Shown here in pieces: positions 8,002 through 17,000 of a stretch of 64,000 bases of DNA. Location of the stretch: contig SSFA01000019.1 in assembly GCA_008015155.1 (NCBI GenBank), forward strand, positions 1 to 64,000, written 5' to 3'. How positions within the stretch are numbered: the first letter of the stretch is position 1; each line of letters opens with the position of its first letter. A program made the position numbers and the translations under genes. Origin of the DNA: Thiothrix sp. (lineage in GTDB: Bacteria > Pseudomonadota > Gammaproteobacteria > Thiotrichales > Thiotrichaceae). Under the pieces are notes generated by a model. That model was not told where the DNA came from and did not search any database. It saw nothing but the letters and a program-made list of their open reading frames with translations.

Positions 8002-9195
8002 TTAATCTTCATGCAAAACCTGCTGCCAAACCAAACCTACACTAAAGCGTTCATCGACCTTAGGCAGAGTTTCATCTTGGGTATAAGCAGCTCGTAAGCG
8101 TAGATTCTTATGCGCTTGCCAAGCTAATTGCAAAGTTTGCCGCTGAGGTTGCCGGCTATTCAATAAATTTGCATCCTGTGCTAACACCTCAGCACCAGCA
8201 CCCGTTAAGCGATTATCCAAAGATAACTTTTCAAAGCGATAGCTCAGCTTCCACGCTCCATACGCTAAACTAGGATTAAAGGCATAGCCTAAATGTTCAG
8301 CTTGGTAATGAGCTCGATAATTGGTTTCGCTGAGTGAGCCTATCGTCTTCGCTTGTACAGCCTCATAATCCACATGCGCTTGGAGCTTTTCACTCAGTGC
8401 TAATGAACTCTCTAGCCAAACACCTGCTAATGCGCTATCTCCAGAAAAACGTATATCCGGTGGTGTATAGGCACTGCCATGTGAATGCCCGACCTGATAA
8501 CGCTCATCAGCACGCTCTAGCGCCTTAGCTTGTAGCCCCCAGACCCCAGCTTTGAATTGCCATTGCCTCCAGCTCTGTGCGGTTTGTGCAAATAAAACCT
8601 GAACACCCTCACCTTTAGAAGCAGGAAAGAAATCGCCATCATATAACTCCATCCCTAACTTAAGCTGTGGGTGCACCTGCCAATCCAGTTGTAAACCTAG
8701 ATCGTGAATACTGTCACCCCAGAACGCTTGGGCTAATAAGCTCGTTTCAGCCAATTCACGCGTGGAAGGATGGCTAGAGGCATTGGGAGAGAACTTGGCG
8801 TCCACCAAACCCGCCGCTAAGTTCAGTTTTTTTAAACTGGGTGGCTGATAATCTAGATATAAATTCTCAACACTAAGCTCTGTATGCCCTGCATGCCTCC
8901 CTATCGCTGCATGTACTGTAGTATTTGGCTGCCATTGATAACGCGCCCAAAGATGTGCATCGTCAAGCTGAGCACCCTTGGCATTAGGCAAAGCCTCTCC
9001 TCCCATTAATAAGCCAGGAATCCGCCACAAGCCATGCACATCCTTAGCCTGCGAGGAATAAGTACTTGCGCTAAACAGCGCACCAATCTGCAATTGAGGC
9101 CTTGGTTTCAATGCGGAGCTATCCTGCGGCTCATTTGAATGAGCGAGCAAACAAGTCGGCCACAGTAAGCTACTTAAAAGTAATCTACGCATCAC
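8002..9195 (-). CDS. Outer-membrane beta-barrel protein of the mbnPH operon
   Basis: A 397-residue exported protein: signal peptide MMRRLLLSSLLWPTCLLAHS, then a sequence of alternating polar/hydrophobic stretches with many aromatic residues (for example LDDAHLWARYQWQPNTTVHAAIGRH, LNLAAGLVDAKFSP, GVWLESSLALSEKLQAHVDYEA) and a C-terminal strand VDERFSVGLVWQQVL, typical of outer-membrane barrels. It has no TonB box or plug domain that I can see, so it is a porin-like channel or receptor rather than a TonB-dependent receptor. It starts directly at the mbnH stop, so the two are co-translated. Several His-rich loops (RHAGHTE, VGHSHGSAY) would suit metal handling; that is inference. Confidence 0.8.
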   Translation of the reverse strand: MMRRLLLSSLLWPTCLLAHSNEPQDSSALKPRPQLQIGALFSASTYSSQAKDVHGLWRIPGLLMGGEALPNAKGAQLDDAHLWARYQWQPNTTVHAAIGRHAGHTELSVENLYLDYQPPSLKKLNLAAGLVDAKFSPNASSHPSTRELAETSLLAQAFWGDSIHDLGLQLDWQVHPQLKLGMELYDGDFFPASKGEGVQVLFAQTAQSWRQWQFKAGVWGLQAKALERADERYQVGHSHGSAYTPPDIRFSGDSALAGVWLESSLALSEKLQAHVDYEAVQAKTIGSLSETNYRAHYQAEHLGYAFNPSLAYGAWKLSYRFEKLSLDNRLTGAGAEVLAQDANLLNSRQPQRQTLQLAWQAHKNLRLRAAYTQDETLPKVDERFSVGLVWQQVLHED

Positions 9196-10368
9196 TCATT
9201 CCTCCCACGGATTCGCAAAGCGCGGATTATTAACAAAGCTTTCGTCGGTTAGACTTTCTAAAAATTCCCGCAAATCAGCTATCTCTTGCTCAGTCAGTGC
9301 AAATGGACGTACGAAGCCACTTTTATACGGATTAGCGCGCCCATCTCCCGCATTAGCACCACTCGTAATATGCCGTCCACCGTTCATATAATGGCGAATT
9401 ACTGCATCTAAACTTTCAATACTACCGTCATGCATATAGGGCGCGGTTAAGGCGATATTGCGTAAAGTCGGCGGACGAAACCGTCCCATATCCTCAGGCT
9501 TACCGGTAATTTCAAAAATACCTTCGCCACCGTCTGGATATTTACCCTTGCCATCGAGGTTATACAGGCCATTATTAAAAAATTCGGTATCGGCAAAGGT
9601 TTGGCTGCGATCAAAAGAAGAGAGGGTAAAATTCATTCCACCATGACAATGAAAACACTCGGTCTTTTCATCAAAAAATAGCTGCATCCCCCGCTTTGCT
9701 GCTGGTGTAATTGCAAACTGATTACCTGCTTCGTAGTGATCAAAGGGGCTATTGAAGCTGTTTAAACCACGCTCAAAACTCGCTAGAGCCTTCGCAATAT
9801 TGGCAAAATGGATCGGCTGGTTTTCACTGGGAAAAGCCGCTTTAAACAAACTTTGATAGCGCGGCTCAGCTTGCAAACGTGCTAAGACTTGGGCTTGATT
9901 GCTGTCATTAATGCCCATTTCCACTGGAAATTCATTAAATAAGGGAATAGGCACTTGCTGCTCTAAAGTGACCGTAGTCGGGTTACCCCAATTCACACTG
10001 GCGTTATAGGCAATATTGACCAAAGCTTGCGCACTACGAGGATGTTTTTCCCCCGTTGCACCGATGGCTTGAGCTAAACCATCGGTGAACGCGAGCTCTT
10101 GGCGATGACAGGAAGCACAAGAAAAATTAGCTGGCCCCGATAAACGTTGGTCATAAAATAAATGCCGACCTAACTGAAATTTCTCCTCAGAAACTGGATT
10201 GTCTGCATGGACTACCGGTAAAGGATAATTGGCTGGAATATTCCAGTTAAAACTGCGATCACTATCCAAGCCACCTGTATCAATCAAAGTTTGACTATCT
10301 TGCTCAACACAAGCACTGGTGATTAATCCAATAAATCCGATTGCCAACCAAGGTCTGCTACCCATCAT
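9196..10368 (-). CDS. mbnH: MbnH-family di-heme enzyme (cytochrome c peroxidase/MauG superfamily)
   Basis: This belongs to the di-heme CcpA/MauG superfamily. Two c-type heme motifs are visible, CASCH (84-88) and CFHCH (238-242), with the downstream RFRPPTLRNIALTAPYMHDGSIESLDAVIRHY block. A signal sequence ending ITSAC at residue 20 indicates a lipoprotein. MbnH enzymes oxidise a tryptophan of the partner MbnP to kynurenine, which creates a copper site; these are also known as the di-heme half of the 'metallo-mystery pair'. The gene follows mbnP by 8 bp, and the 390-residue length is normal for the family. The best-known members sit beside methanobactin genes, but no methanobactin precursor is seen here. 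Confidence 0.9.
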   Translation of the reverse strand: MMGSRPWLAIGFIGLITSACVEQDSQTLIDTGGLDSDRSFNWNIPANYPLPVVHADNPVSEEKFQLGRHLFYDQRLSGPANFSCASCHRQELAFTDGLAQAIGATGEKHPRSAQALVNIAYNASVNWGNPTTVTLEQQVPIPLFNEFPVEMGINDSNQAQVLARLQAEPRYQSLFKAAFPSENQPIHFANIAKALASFERGLNSFNSPFDHYEAGNQFAITPAAKRGMQLFFDEKTECFHCHGGMNFTLSSFDRSQTFADTEFFNNGLYNLDGKGKYPDGGEGIFEITGKPEDMGRFRPPTLRNIALTAPYMHDGSIESLDAVIRHYMNGGRHITSGANAGDGRANPYKSGFVRPFALTEQEIADLREFLESLTDESFVNNPRFANPWEE

Positions 10369-10376
10369 CCTGCCTT

Positions 10377-11285
10377 TTAGTTCGCTACGCTAAATACTTT
10401 TTGCAAACCTGTTGCGGTGTGAGCGCCATGATTCATACCTAAATTATCGAAAAGATTCATACATTCGATATCAGTCTTACCGGACATACATCCGGGCGGC
10501 ATTACAGCATCGGTATTAAGATTGTTGTTAGCCATCAGCTTTGCGTAATCAAGCACGATCTTACTGGTGGTCAGATTTGTCACTTTAAAGTCGCTTGATA
10601 AACTAATACTTGGGCGATTGGGATCGTCACAACTGACCACAGCACCCGTCGTTGGATCACCTGAACAACCAGTAGAACCTAGATGAAAATAATAAGAGTT
10701 GGAGACATTAGTACCAGCTAAGGCATAATCTAATTGCACCTTATTGCTAGGATTCACATCCAAGCGCATAAATTTATGCCCAGATTGCCATGACCAAGCC
10801 ATACCAGAGCGGTTGTAGGGTGCAATCGAGATACTCGCATTATGGTGATTAGCAGCAGCCGGTACGCCAATTTTAAACTCGATTCCCACAATGTCGGATG
10901 CACTCAAATTATTCACACTGGCATAGACGACTTTATTGGTAGGCTTAGCTGCACCATTACAAGAGTCCGTCTTATCTTGGAAGTCTAAGAGGGCTACACC
11001 GTATTGCGGGTCTTGGAAATCAGTTTTATCCAAACTAGCACTAACGGTTGTACCCGTTTTAGTTTTGAATTTGATGTCATGGACATAAAAGGCAAAATCA
11101 GCCACTGTAGCTTTATCAGCACTCAGTCCTAAATTAGTTAACTGCGCACCACAAGCTATCTCCGTTGTACCAGCTTTGGCTTGAAATGGAATGGCTAGGT
11201 TAGTGGTTTTATTATCATCTCCCCCTCCACAAGCTGCCAATAACAAAGCCAAGGTGATAGGACTTAGGGCATATATTTTTTGCAT
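10377..11285 (-). CDS. mbnP: MbnP-family copper-binding lipoprotein (four-Cys metallo-mystery pair protein)
   Basis: MbnP proteins bind copper after their partner MbnH converts a tryptophan to kynurenine. The 302-residue protein begins with a lipoprotein signal (LLLAAC, Cys19). Family hallmarks are FAFYVHDIKF, the segment VGIEFKIGVPAAANHHN, MAWSWQSGHKFMRLD (W164 and W166 are candidate modified residues), HLGSTGC and four further cysteines (TGC/VSCDD and PPGCMSG/IECMN), plus His/Met-rich ends suited to copper. It is the first gene of the operon and is preceded by a sigma-54 promoter at 11324-11341. Identification as this family is strong; the metal is inferred from the family. Confidence 0.9.
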   Translation of the reverse strand: MQKIYALSPITLALLLAACGGGDDNKTTNLAIPFQAKAGTTEIACGAQLTNLGLSADKATVADFAFYVHDIKFKTKTGTTVSASLDKTDFQDPQYGVALLDFQDKTDSCNGAAKPTNKVVYASVNNLSASDIVGIEFKIGVPAAANHHNASISIAPYNRSGMAWSWQSGHKFMRLDVNPSNKVQLDYALAGTNVSNSYYFHLGSTGCSGDPTTGAVVSCDDPNRPSISLSSDFKVTNLTTSKIVLDYAKLMANNNLNTDAVMPPGCMSGKTDIECMNLFDNLGMNHGAHTATGLQKVFSVAN

Positions 11286-11323
11286 AGACGGCTACTCTGT
11301 AAACTTAAAAACAGCAAAGTATT

Positions 11324-11341
11324 AGCAAAGACAATGCCAAG
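11324..11341 (-). promoter_or_regulatory. Sigma-54 (-24/-12) promoter of the mbnP operon
   Basis: The minus strand reads TTGGCATTGTCTTTGCT: the invariant GG (11338-11337) and GC (11326-11325) are separated by exactly ten bases, and the flanks match TTGGCA and TTGCT. Transcription would begin near 11313, about 28 nt before the mbnP start. A sigma-54 activator gene lies at the far end of the same locus, which strengthens the call. Confidence 0.8.
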
Positions 11342-11389
11342 TATTTTTAATAATTATTTCAATTACTTATTTAAATTTGCAGCTGCAGT

Positions 11390-11430
11390 AGTGTGTGTTT
11401 TTACTCAGCCACTGTGTGAAAACACACACT
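11390..11430. promoter_or_regulatory. Inverted repeat, putative enhancer (UAS) for the sigma-54 activator
   Basis: AGTGTGTGTTTT (11390-11401) and AAAACACACACT (11419-11430) are perfect 12-base inverted repeats. The right arm also contains a compact dyad, TGTGTG-AAAA-CACACA (11413-11428). The element is centred close to 100 bp upstream of the predicted sigma-54 start site, the usual enhancer distance. It has no T-run, so it is unlikely to be the cysM terminator. Confidence 0.6.
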
Positions 11431-11462
11431 GTTATTTAAGATAAAAACGGGCTATTTAGTCA

Positions 11463-12359
11463 CTAAGCCGGAAACACTCCAGTAGAAATATAGCGATCGC
11501 CCCGATCACAGATAATTGTCACTATGGTCGCTTGTTCTAAGTCTTGAGATAAACGTAAAGCCGCCGCCATCGCGCCACCCGAAGAGACCCCACAGAAAAT
11601 TCCCTCTTCCACCGCCAAACGGCGCATCATGTTTTCTGCTTCGGCTTGAGTAACATCCATTTCCAAATCGACCCGCTTAGCATCAAAGATTGCTGGTAAA
11701 TACTCAGCTGACCAGCGCCGAATCCCAGGAATGCTATCTTGCTGGGTGGCAGGGCGCACCCCAATAATTTGTATCTGCGGATTTTGTGCTTTTAAATAAG
11801 TACTCGTACCCATAATCGTGCCGGTAGTGCCCATGGCGCTCACAAAATGGGTAATTTGACCGTGTGTATCTTGCCAAATCTCTGGGCCCGTGCTGAGAAT
11901 GTGAGCAGCAGGATTATCCGGATTCGCAAATTGATTTAAGACTTTGCCTTTACCTTCGCGCTCTAATTGCAAAGCCAGATCACGCGCCCCTTCCATTCCG
12001 CCTTGCTCTTTACTTACTAATAGCAGCTCTGCGCCATAAGCTTTCATTGAAGCACGGCGTTCCATGCTTAAACTATCGGGCATAATCAGAAGCATTTTGT
12101 AGCCTTTAATCGCAGCTACCATCGCTAGGGCAATCCCCGTATTACCACTAGTAGCTTCGATTAAAGTATCGCCTGGTTGAATTTCACCGCGTAACTCGGC
12201 TTGCAAAATCATATTTAAGGCTGGACGATCCTTGACCGAACCTGCTGGGTTATTTCCCTCTAATTTAGCTAAAATAGTATTACTGGTCTGACCGGGTAAG
12301 CGCTGCAAACGCACTAAAGGCGTTTTACCAATGAAGTCTTCAATCGTTGGGTAATACAT
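11463..12359 (-). CDS. cysM: Cysteine synthase B
   Basis: CysM is a PLP enzyme making cysteine (or S-sulfocysteine from thiosulfate) from O-acetylserine. The 298-residue protein shows IGKTPLVRLQRL, the PLP-lysine motif GNNPAGSVKDRPA (Lys43), EATSGNTGIALA, GTTGTIMGTSTYL and the EEGIFCGVSSGGAMAAALRL phosphate-binding loop. The compact N-terminus and the GVRPATQQDSIPGIRRW segment point to CysM rather than CysK. It lies five bp after acpS on the same strand and closes the recO-acpS-cysM group. Confidence 0.93.
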   Translation of the reverse strand: MYYPTIEDFIGKTPLVRLQRLPGQTSNTILAKLEGNNPAGSVKDRPALNMILQAELRGEIQPGDTLIEATSGNTGIALAMVAAIKGYKMLLIMPDSLSMERRASMKAYGAELLLVSKEQGGMEGARDLALQLEREGKGKVLNQFANPDNPAAHILSTGPEIWQDTHGQITHFVSAMGTTGTIMGTSTYLKAQNPQIQIIGVRPATQQDSIPGIRRWSAEYLPAIFDAKRVDLEMDVTQAEAENMMRRLAVEEGIFCGVSSGGAMAAALRLSQDLEQATIVTIICDRGDRYISTGVFPA

Positions 12360-12364
12360 TGTTG

Positions 12365-12745
12365 TTATCCTATTAAAATCACGAAAGCGACTGCATATTC
12401 GCGCTCATCTGCTAAAGAAGCTTGGATTTCTTTCACGCCTAAGCGCTCTGCCATGGCTAAAGCCGTTCCATGTAGATGAATCTGCGGCTTGCCTAACTCG
12501 CTGTGGCTAGTTTCAATCTCAAAGAAACTGGCATCTTTCCCAATTCCTGTTCCTAAAGCCTTGGATACGGCTTCTTTAGTGGCAAAGCGTTTAGCAAGCC
12601 AAGCCGCTTTGTGGTTAATCGTTTGAAATTTATTGAGCTCTTGTGGATGTAAAATACGCTCAATAAAACGTTCTGACTGCCGATCTAATAAACGCTTAAT
12701 CCGTTCAATTTCAACAATATCAGTACCAATTCCAATAATATGCAT
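12365..12745 (-). CDS. acpS: Holo-[acyl-carrier-protein] synthase
   Basis: AcpS transfers 4'-phosphopantetheine from CoA to apo-ACP. The 126-residue protein has the standard size, the magnesium-binding IGIGTDIVEIERI at residues 3-15 (Asp9) and the KRFATKEAVSKALGTG block with catalytic Glu (about residue 58). Its start overlaps the recO stop by one base. pdxJ, which commonly separates recO and acpS in gammaproteobacteria, is missing here. Confidence 0.95.
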   Translation of the reverse strand: MHIIGIGTDIVEIERIKRLLDRQSERFIERILHPQELNKFQTINHKAAWLAKRFATKEAVSKALGTGIGKDASFFEIETSHSELGKPQIHLHGTALAMAERLGVKEIQASLADEREYAVAFVILIG

Positions 12746-13437
12746 TAGCTAAGTTCACTGATTAACTGACGAGCATATAAAGTTTTGCCCTTGAGTAAGA
12801 CTCGCCATAAACGATCTAAGACAAATCTTAACTCCCGCCAAGCTGCTAATGGCATTTGCTCAGGCCTGCGTAAAGCTAATAATAAGCGCCCAGCAATCAG
12901 CGTATCATTAGGCTCAGCTAAGACTTGCTCCGCCTCTACTAAACCAAATTCAGGACGAAAACGATAAGTTAAATCTTCGCGCAGTTCTAAACCAGCTTGG
13001 TCATCTTGCCAAAGATTTAGGCTATAACCTAAGTTTTCCAATAATTCCAACTCTAATAACATGACCGCTGGTAAATTTTCGCCTGTCTCTAAGGTATAGA
13101 GTACTTCTCGATAGCGCTGAAATAATTCAGGAAGCGGCTCGTGAGTTTGGAAGGCACGCAAAAACAGTTCATTCACATACAAACCTTGTGCCAGAGCACC
13201 TTGTTGCAAACGATAGCGACCTTTTTCTTCAGTTTGAGTGAGAGTCACTACTTCACCGCGCCCCACCCAACTGGTATCTAATAAACGAAAAGGCTCAAGC
13301 ATACCTTTGATACGCGCTGCCTGCTTTTTGGAATAGCGTGCAACCGCAGTAATTCGCCCCTCATCTTGCGTGAGTAAATCCAGCAATAAGCTATTATCGC
13401 GAAAATTATTCCGCCGCAAGACAAAAGCAGGCTTCAC
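12745..13437 (-). CDS. recO: DNA repair protein RecO
   Basis: RecO works with RecR (and RecF) to load RecA onto SSB-coated single-stranded DNA. The 230-residue protein begins AFVLRRNNFRDNSLLLDLLTQDEGRITAVAR, the characteristic N-terminal OB fold, followed by an alpha-helical C-terminal domain with LELLENLGYSLNL. It overlaps the upstream TMEM165-like gene by 4 bp and acpS by one base, so all three appear to be one transcript. No zinc-binding Cys cluster is visible, as in many gammaproteobacterial RecO proteins. Confidence 0.92.
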   Translation of the reverse strand: MKPAFVLRRNNFRDNSLLLDLLTQDEGRITAVARYSKKQAARIKGMLEPFRLLDTSWVGRGEVVTLTQTEEKGRYRLQQGALAQGLYVNELFLRAFQTHEPLPELFQRYREVLYTLETGENLPAVMLLELELLENLGYSLNLWQDDQAGLELREDLTYRFRPEFGLVEAEQVLAEPNDTLIAGRLLLALRRPEQMPLAAWRELRFVLDRLWRVLLKGKTLYARQLISELS

Positions 13438-14003
13438 ATTCCAACTCCTAACAAAGCAAGGACACCTAATACTGCAAAAATAGCTGCAGCAATCCCATGA
13501 ATCAGTTTAAGCGGTAATTTATGCGCCAGCTTATCGCCAATAAATACTGCCGGTACATTCGCCAGCATCATCCCTAGGGTAGTGCCTGCTACCACAGCGA
13601 CTAAAGATTGATATTGGGCAGCCAAAGCCACGGTAGCTACTTGGGTTTTATCCCCCATTTCTGCCAAAAAGAAGGCCACTAAGGTAGTAGCAAACACGCC
13701 AAAGCGCGAAACTTTCACATTAGCATCGTCCTCATCCAATTTATCGGGAATCAGCATCCACACCGCCATTGCTAAAAAACCTAAGCCTAAAATCCAACGC
13801 AGTGCATTAGGGCCCAAAACAGTCGTCAACCAAGCACCAACCGCACCTGCTAAAGCATGATTGAGTAAAGTAGCCACTAAGATCCCGAAGATAATTGGGA
13901 TAGGTTTACGAAATTTAGCGGCTAAGACTAAGGACAAAAGTTGCGTTTTATCACCCATTTCCGCAAGAGCAACAATGCCCGTTGAAATCAAAAATGCTTC
14001 CAA
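13434..14003 (-). CDS. TMEM165/GDT1 family divalent cation exporter
   Basis: A 189-residue inner-membrane protein with about six helices. It carries the family's duplicated signature: ALAEMGDKTQLLSLVLAAKF near the N-terminus and FLAEMGDKTQVATVALAAQY in the second half. Bacterial relatives such as Vibrio MneA export manganese; eukaryotic relatives transport Mn/Ca. The gene overlaps recO by 4 bp. No room for a yybP-ykoY manganese riboswitch exists in the 89 bp upstream, and none is seen. Confidence 0.9.
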   Translation of the reverse strand: MEAFLISTGIVALAEMGDKTQLLSLVLAAKFRKPIPIIFGILVATLLNHALAGAVGAWLTTVLGPNALRWILGLGFLAMAVWMLIPDKLDEDDANVKVSRFGVFATTLVAFFLAEMGDKTQVATVALAAQYQSLVAVVAGTTLGMMLANVPAVFIGDKLAHKLPLKLIHGIAAAIFAVLGVLALLGVGM

Positions 14004-14092
14004 AAAATAACACTCCTATTCAATCAGTGCAGGAGTGTACTGAGTAGCAAGACGAATGCCAATGCTGTTTCTTTCAGAAGCTAAGCATCAAA

Positions 14093-17000
14093 TTAGATGC
14101 GCACTTCTGCCTGAGCGAGCTTTGCTGAAGTATCTTCTTTAATTTTTTCAGGGAAGATTTTTTTCACCACTAAAAAGAATAAGGGTGCAAAAAAGATCCC
14201 TAAAATAGTAGCCGTGATCATACCGCCTAAAACCCCAGTACCGACTGCATGCCGACTGCCTGCACCCGCGCCCGTACTTAAAACCAAAGGCAATACCCCT
14301 AAAATAAAAGCGAAGGATGTCATCAGAATAGGTCGTAAGCGAATCCGCACAGCCTCTAAAGTCGCTGGAATTAAGGCATAGCCTTGATTCAGCAGATTGC
14401 GCGCAAATTCAACAATCATGATGGCATTTTTAGCGGCTAAGCCAATGGTTGTGAGCAAACCGACTTGGAAATACACATCATTGTTTAAACCACGAATATC
14501 CGTTGCTAGAACCGCGCCTAATATCCCCAGTGGCACGACTAAAATAACTGCAAAGGGAATTGACCAACTTTCATATAAAGCTGCAAGCGCTAAAAAAACA
14601 ACCAATACGGATAAGGCATACAGAAGCGGTGCTTGTGCCCCCGATTTGGCTTCTTGGTAAGATAAGCCTGTCCACTCATAACCAATCCCTGTTGGCAGTT
14701 TACCGACCAACTCCGCGACAATCTGCATAGCTGTCCCTGAGCTAACTCCATCAGCGGGGGCACCGGTCACCTCCACTGCACCCAGTCCATTAAAGCGTTC
14801 TAAAAGTGGCGGTCCTTTCGTCCAACTACCTTTAGAAAAGCTAGAAAATGGCACCATATCACCGGCTGCATTCCTGACAAACCAGCGGTCTAAATCTTCG
14901 GGCATCATTCGGCTAGTGGCTTCACCTTGTAAATAGACTTTTTTAACCCGCCCCCGATCAATGAAATTGCTCACATAGGAACCACCCCAAGCGGTCGAAA
15001 GCGTATCATTAATCGTATTAATCGAAATACCCATCGCACTAGCTTGCAGGACATCGATATCTACTTGATATTGACTACTGTCATCCATGCCATTGGCGCG
15101 CACAGCGGTTAAACGTGGGTCTTGAGAAGCGGCTTTAATAAACTCATCACGCGCTTTCATCAAAGCATCATGACCTGAACCTGCCCGATCTTGGATCTCC
15201 ACCGAAAAGCCTGCTGAATTGCCTAAACCACGCACAGCAGGTGGGGCATTTACCACAACCCGTGCTTCTTGAATTCCACGTAATTTCCCTGAAGCACGCT
15301 TAGCAATCGCTTGTGCTGTTTGCTCGGGGCGCTTACGCTGATCCCAGTCGACTAAGCGGACAAACAAACGTGCAACATTTTGTGCATTTCCTGCCGTGCC
15401 AACCCCCCCGACGGCCATCACCGCTTTGAGTACATCCTTTTCATTTTCTAGGAAGTAGTTCTCTACTTTGCTCACAACTTTTAAAGTACTTTCCTGAGTC
15501 GCACCCGGAGGTAAACGCACTTGTACAAACAAAGTACCTTGGTCTTCATCCGGCAAAAAAGAAGTCGGCAAACGCACAAATAAATAACTCATCAAGCCAA
15601 TGATTAGGAAATAAATCAGCACATAGCGCGTGGGCTTATTCAGCATACTACCCACCATCGACTGATAACGTTTACTGCTACGGTTAAAACCGCGATTAAA
15701 CCAGCCTGCCCAGCCTTTTTTATCCTTGGCATCGCTAGCTTTTAATAAACTGGCACATAAAGCGGGAGTAAGAATCAAAGCAACCCCCACTGAAAGGGTG
15801 ATTGCTGAAACTAAAGTAATCGAGAATTGCCGATAGATCACACCGGTAGAGCCACCAAAGAAAGCCATCGGTATAAACACTGCCGCTAACACTAGGGCAA
15901 TGCCGATTAAAGCACCGGTAATTTGCCGCATCGATTTGCGTGTGGCCTCTCGTGGAGACAAGCCTTCGTCATGCATTAAGCGCTCGACATTCTCCACCAC
16001 TACAATCGCATCATCGACTAATAAACCAATCGCTAACACCATCGCGAACATAGTTAGTGTATTAATCGAATAGCCAAAGACATTGAGAATCGCCAAAGTG
16101 CCTAATAAAACAATTGGTACAGTAATAGCTGGAATTAAAGTCGCGCGGAAACTCTGCAAAAACACGAACATAACAATGAAGACTAAGACCATAGCTTCCG
16201 CTAATGTGATTAGTACGCCTTCAATCGAGACCTTAATAAAAGGTGAGGCATCATAGGTAATAATGGCTGTCAAACCTTTGGGGAAATAGGCTTCTAGTTC
16301 TTTGAGCTTGTCCTTAACAGCCTCAGCAGTGGTCAAAGCATTAGCACCACTGGCTAAAGTCACCGATAACCCACCAGAAGGCTTCCCACCAATCCGCGAA
16401 ACCACGTCGTAACTTTCACTTCCTAATTCCACACGCGCAATATCCGCTAAACGCACCACGCCACCGGTGGAATTGGCTTTAATAGTAATAGCCTTGAATT
16501 GCTCAGACGTTTGCAAGGTTGATTGCGCGGTCACTGTGACATTAATCGGTTGATTAGGAACGGCTGGTGTACCACCTAATTGCCCCGCTGAGACCTGCGT
16601 ATTTTGCGACTGAATCGCGCTTTTGACTTCAGTCGTAGTGATTTTATACATACTCATTTTTAAGGGATCGAGCCAAATCCGCATGGCATAGGGCGAACCA
16701 AAGATTTGCGTGCTGCCCACCCCTTCGACCCGACTGATAGGGTCTTGAATATTAGTAGCAATATAGTCTGCAATATCGGTCTGGCTCATACTGCCATCAG
16801 CAGAAGTAAAGCCAATAATTTGCAGGAAGCCGCTTGAACTTTTGCTGACGCGAGTCCCTTGTTGTTGTACAGCGGCTGGCAGTTGTGGAAGGGCTAGCTG
16901 TAATTTATTTTGGACTTCAACTTGAGCTAAATCAGGATCAGTATCAGCAGAAAAGCTTAAATCCACGCGCGCGCTACCTGAAGAGCTACTGGTGGAGGTG

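Noticed and set aside
11390..11430. The inverted repeat before mbnP as a cysM terminator
   Set aside because: There is no T-run on the minus strand after the stem, and its distance from the sigma-54 promoter fits an enhancer better.
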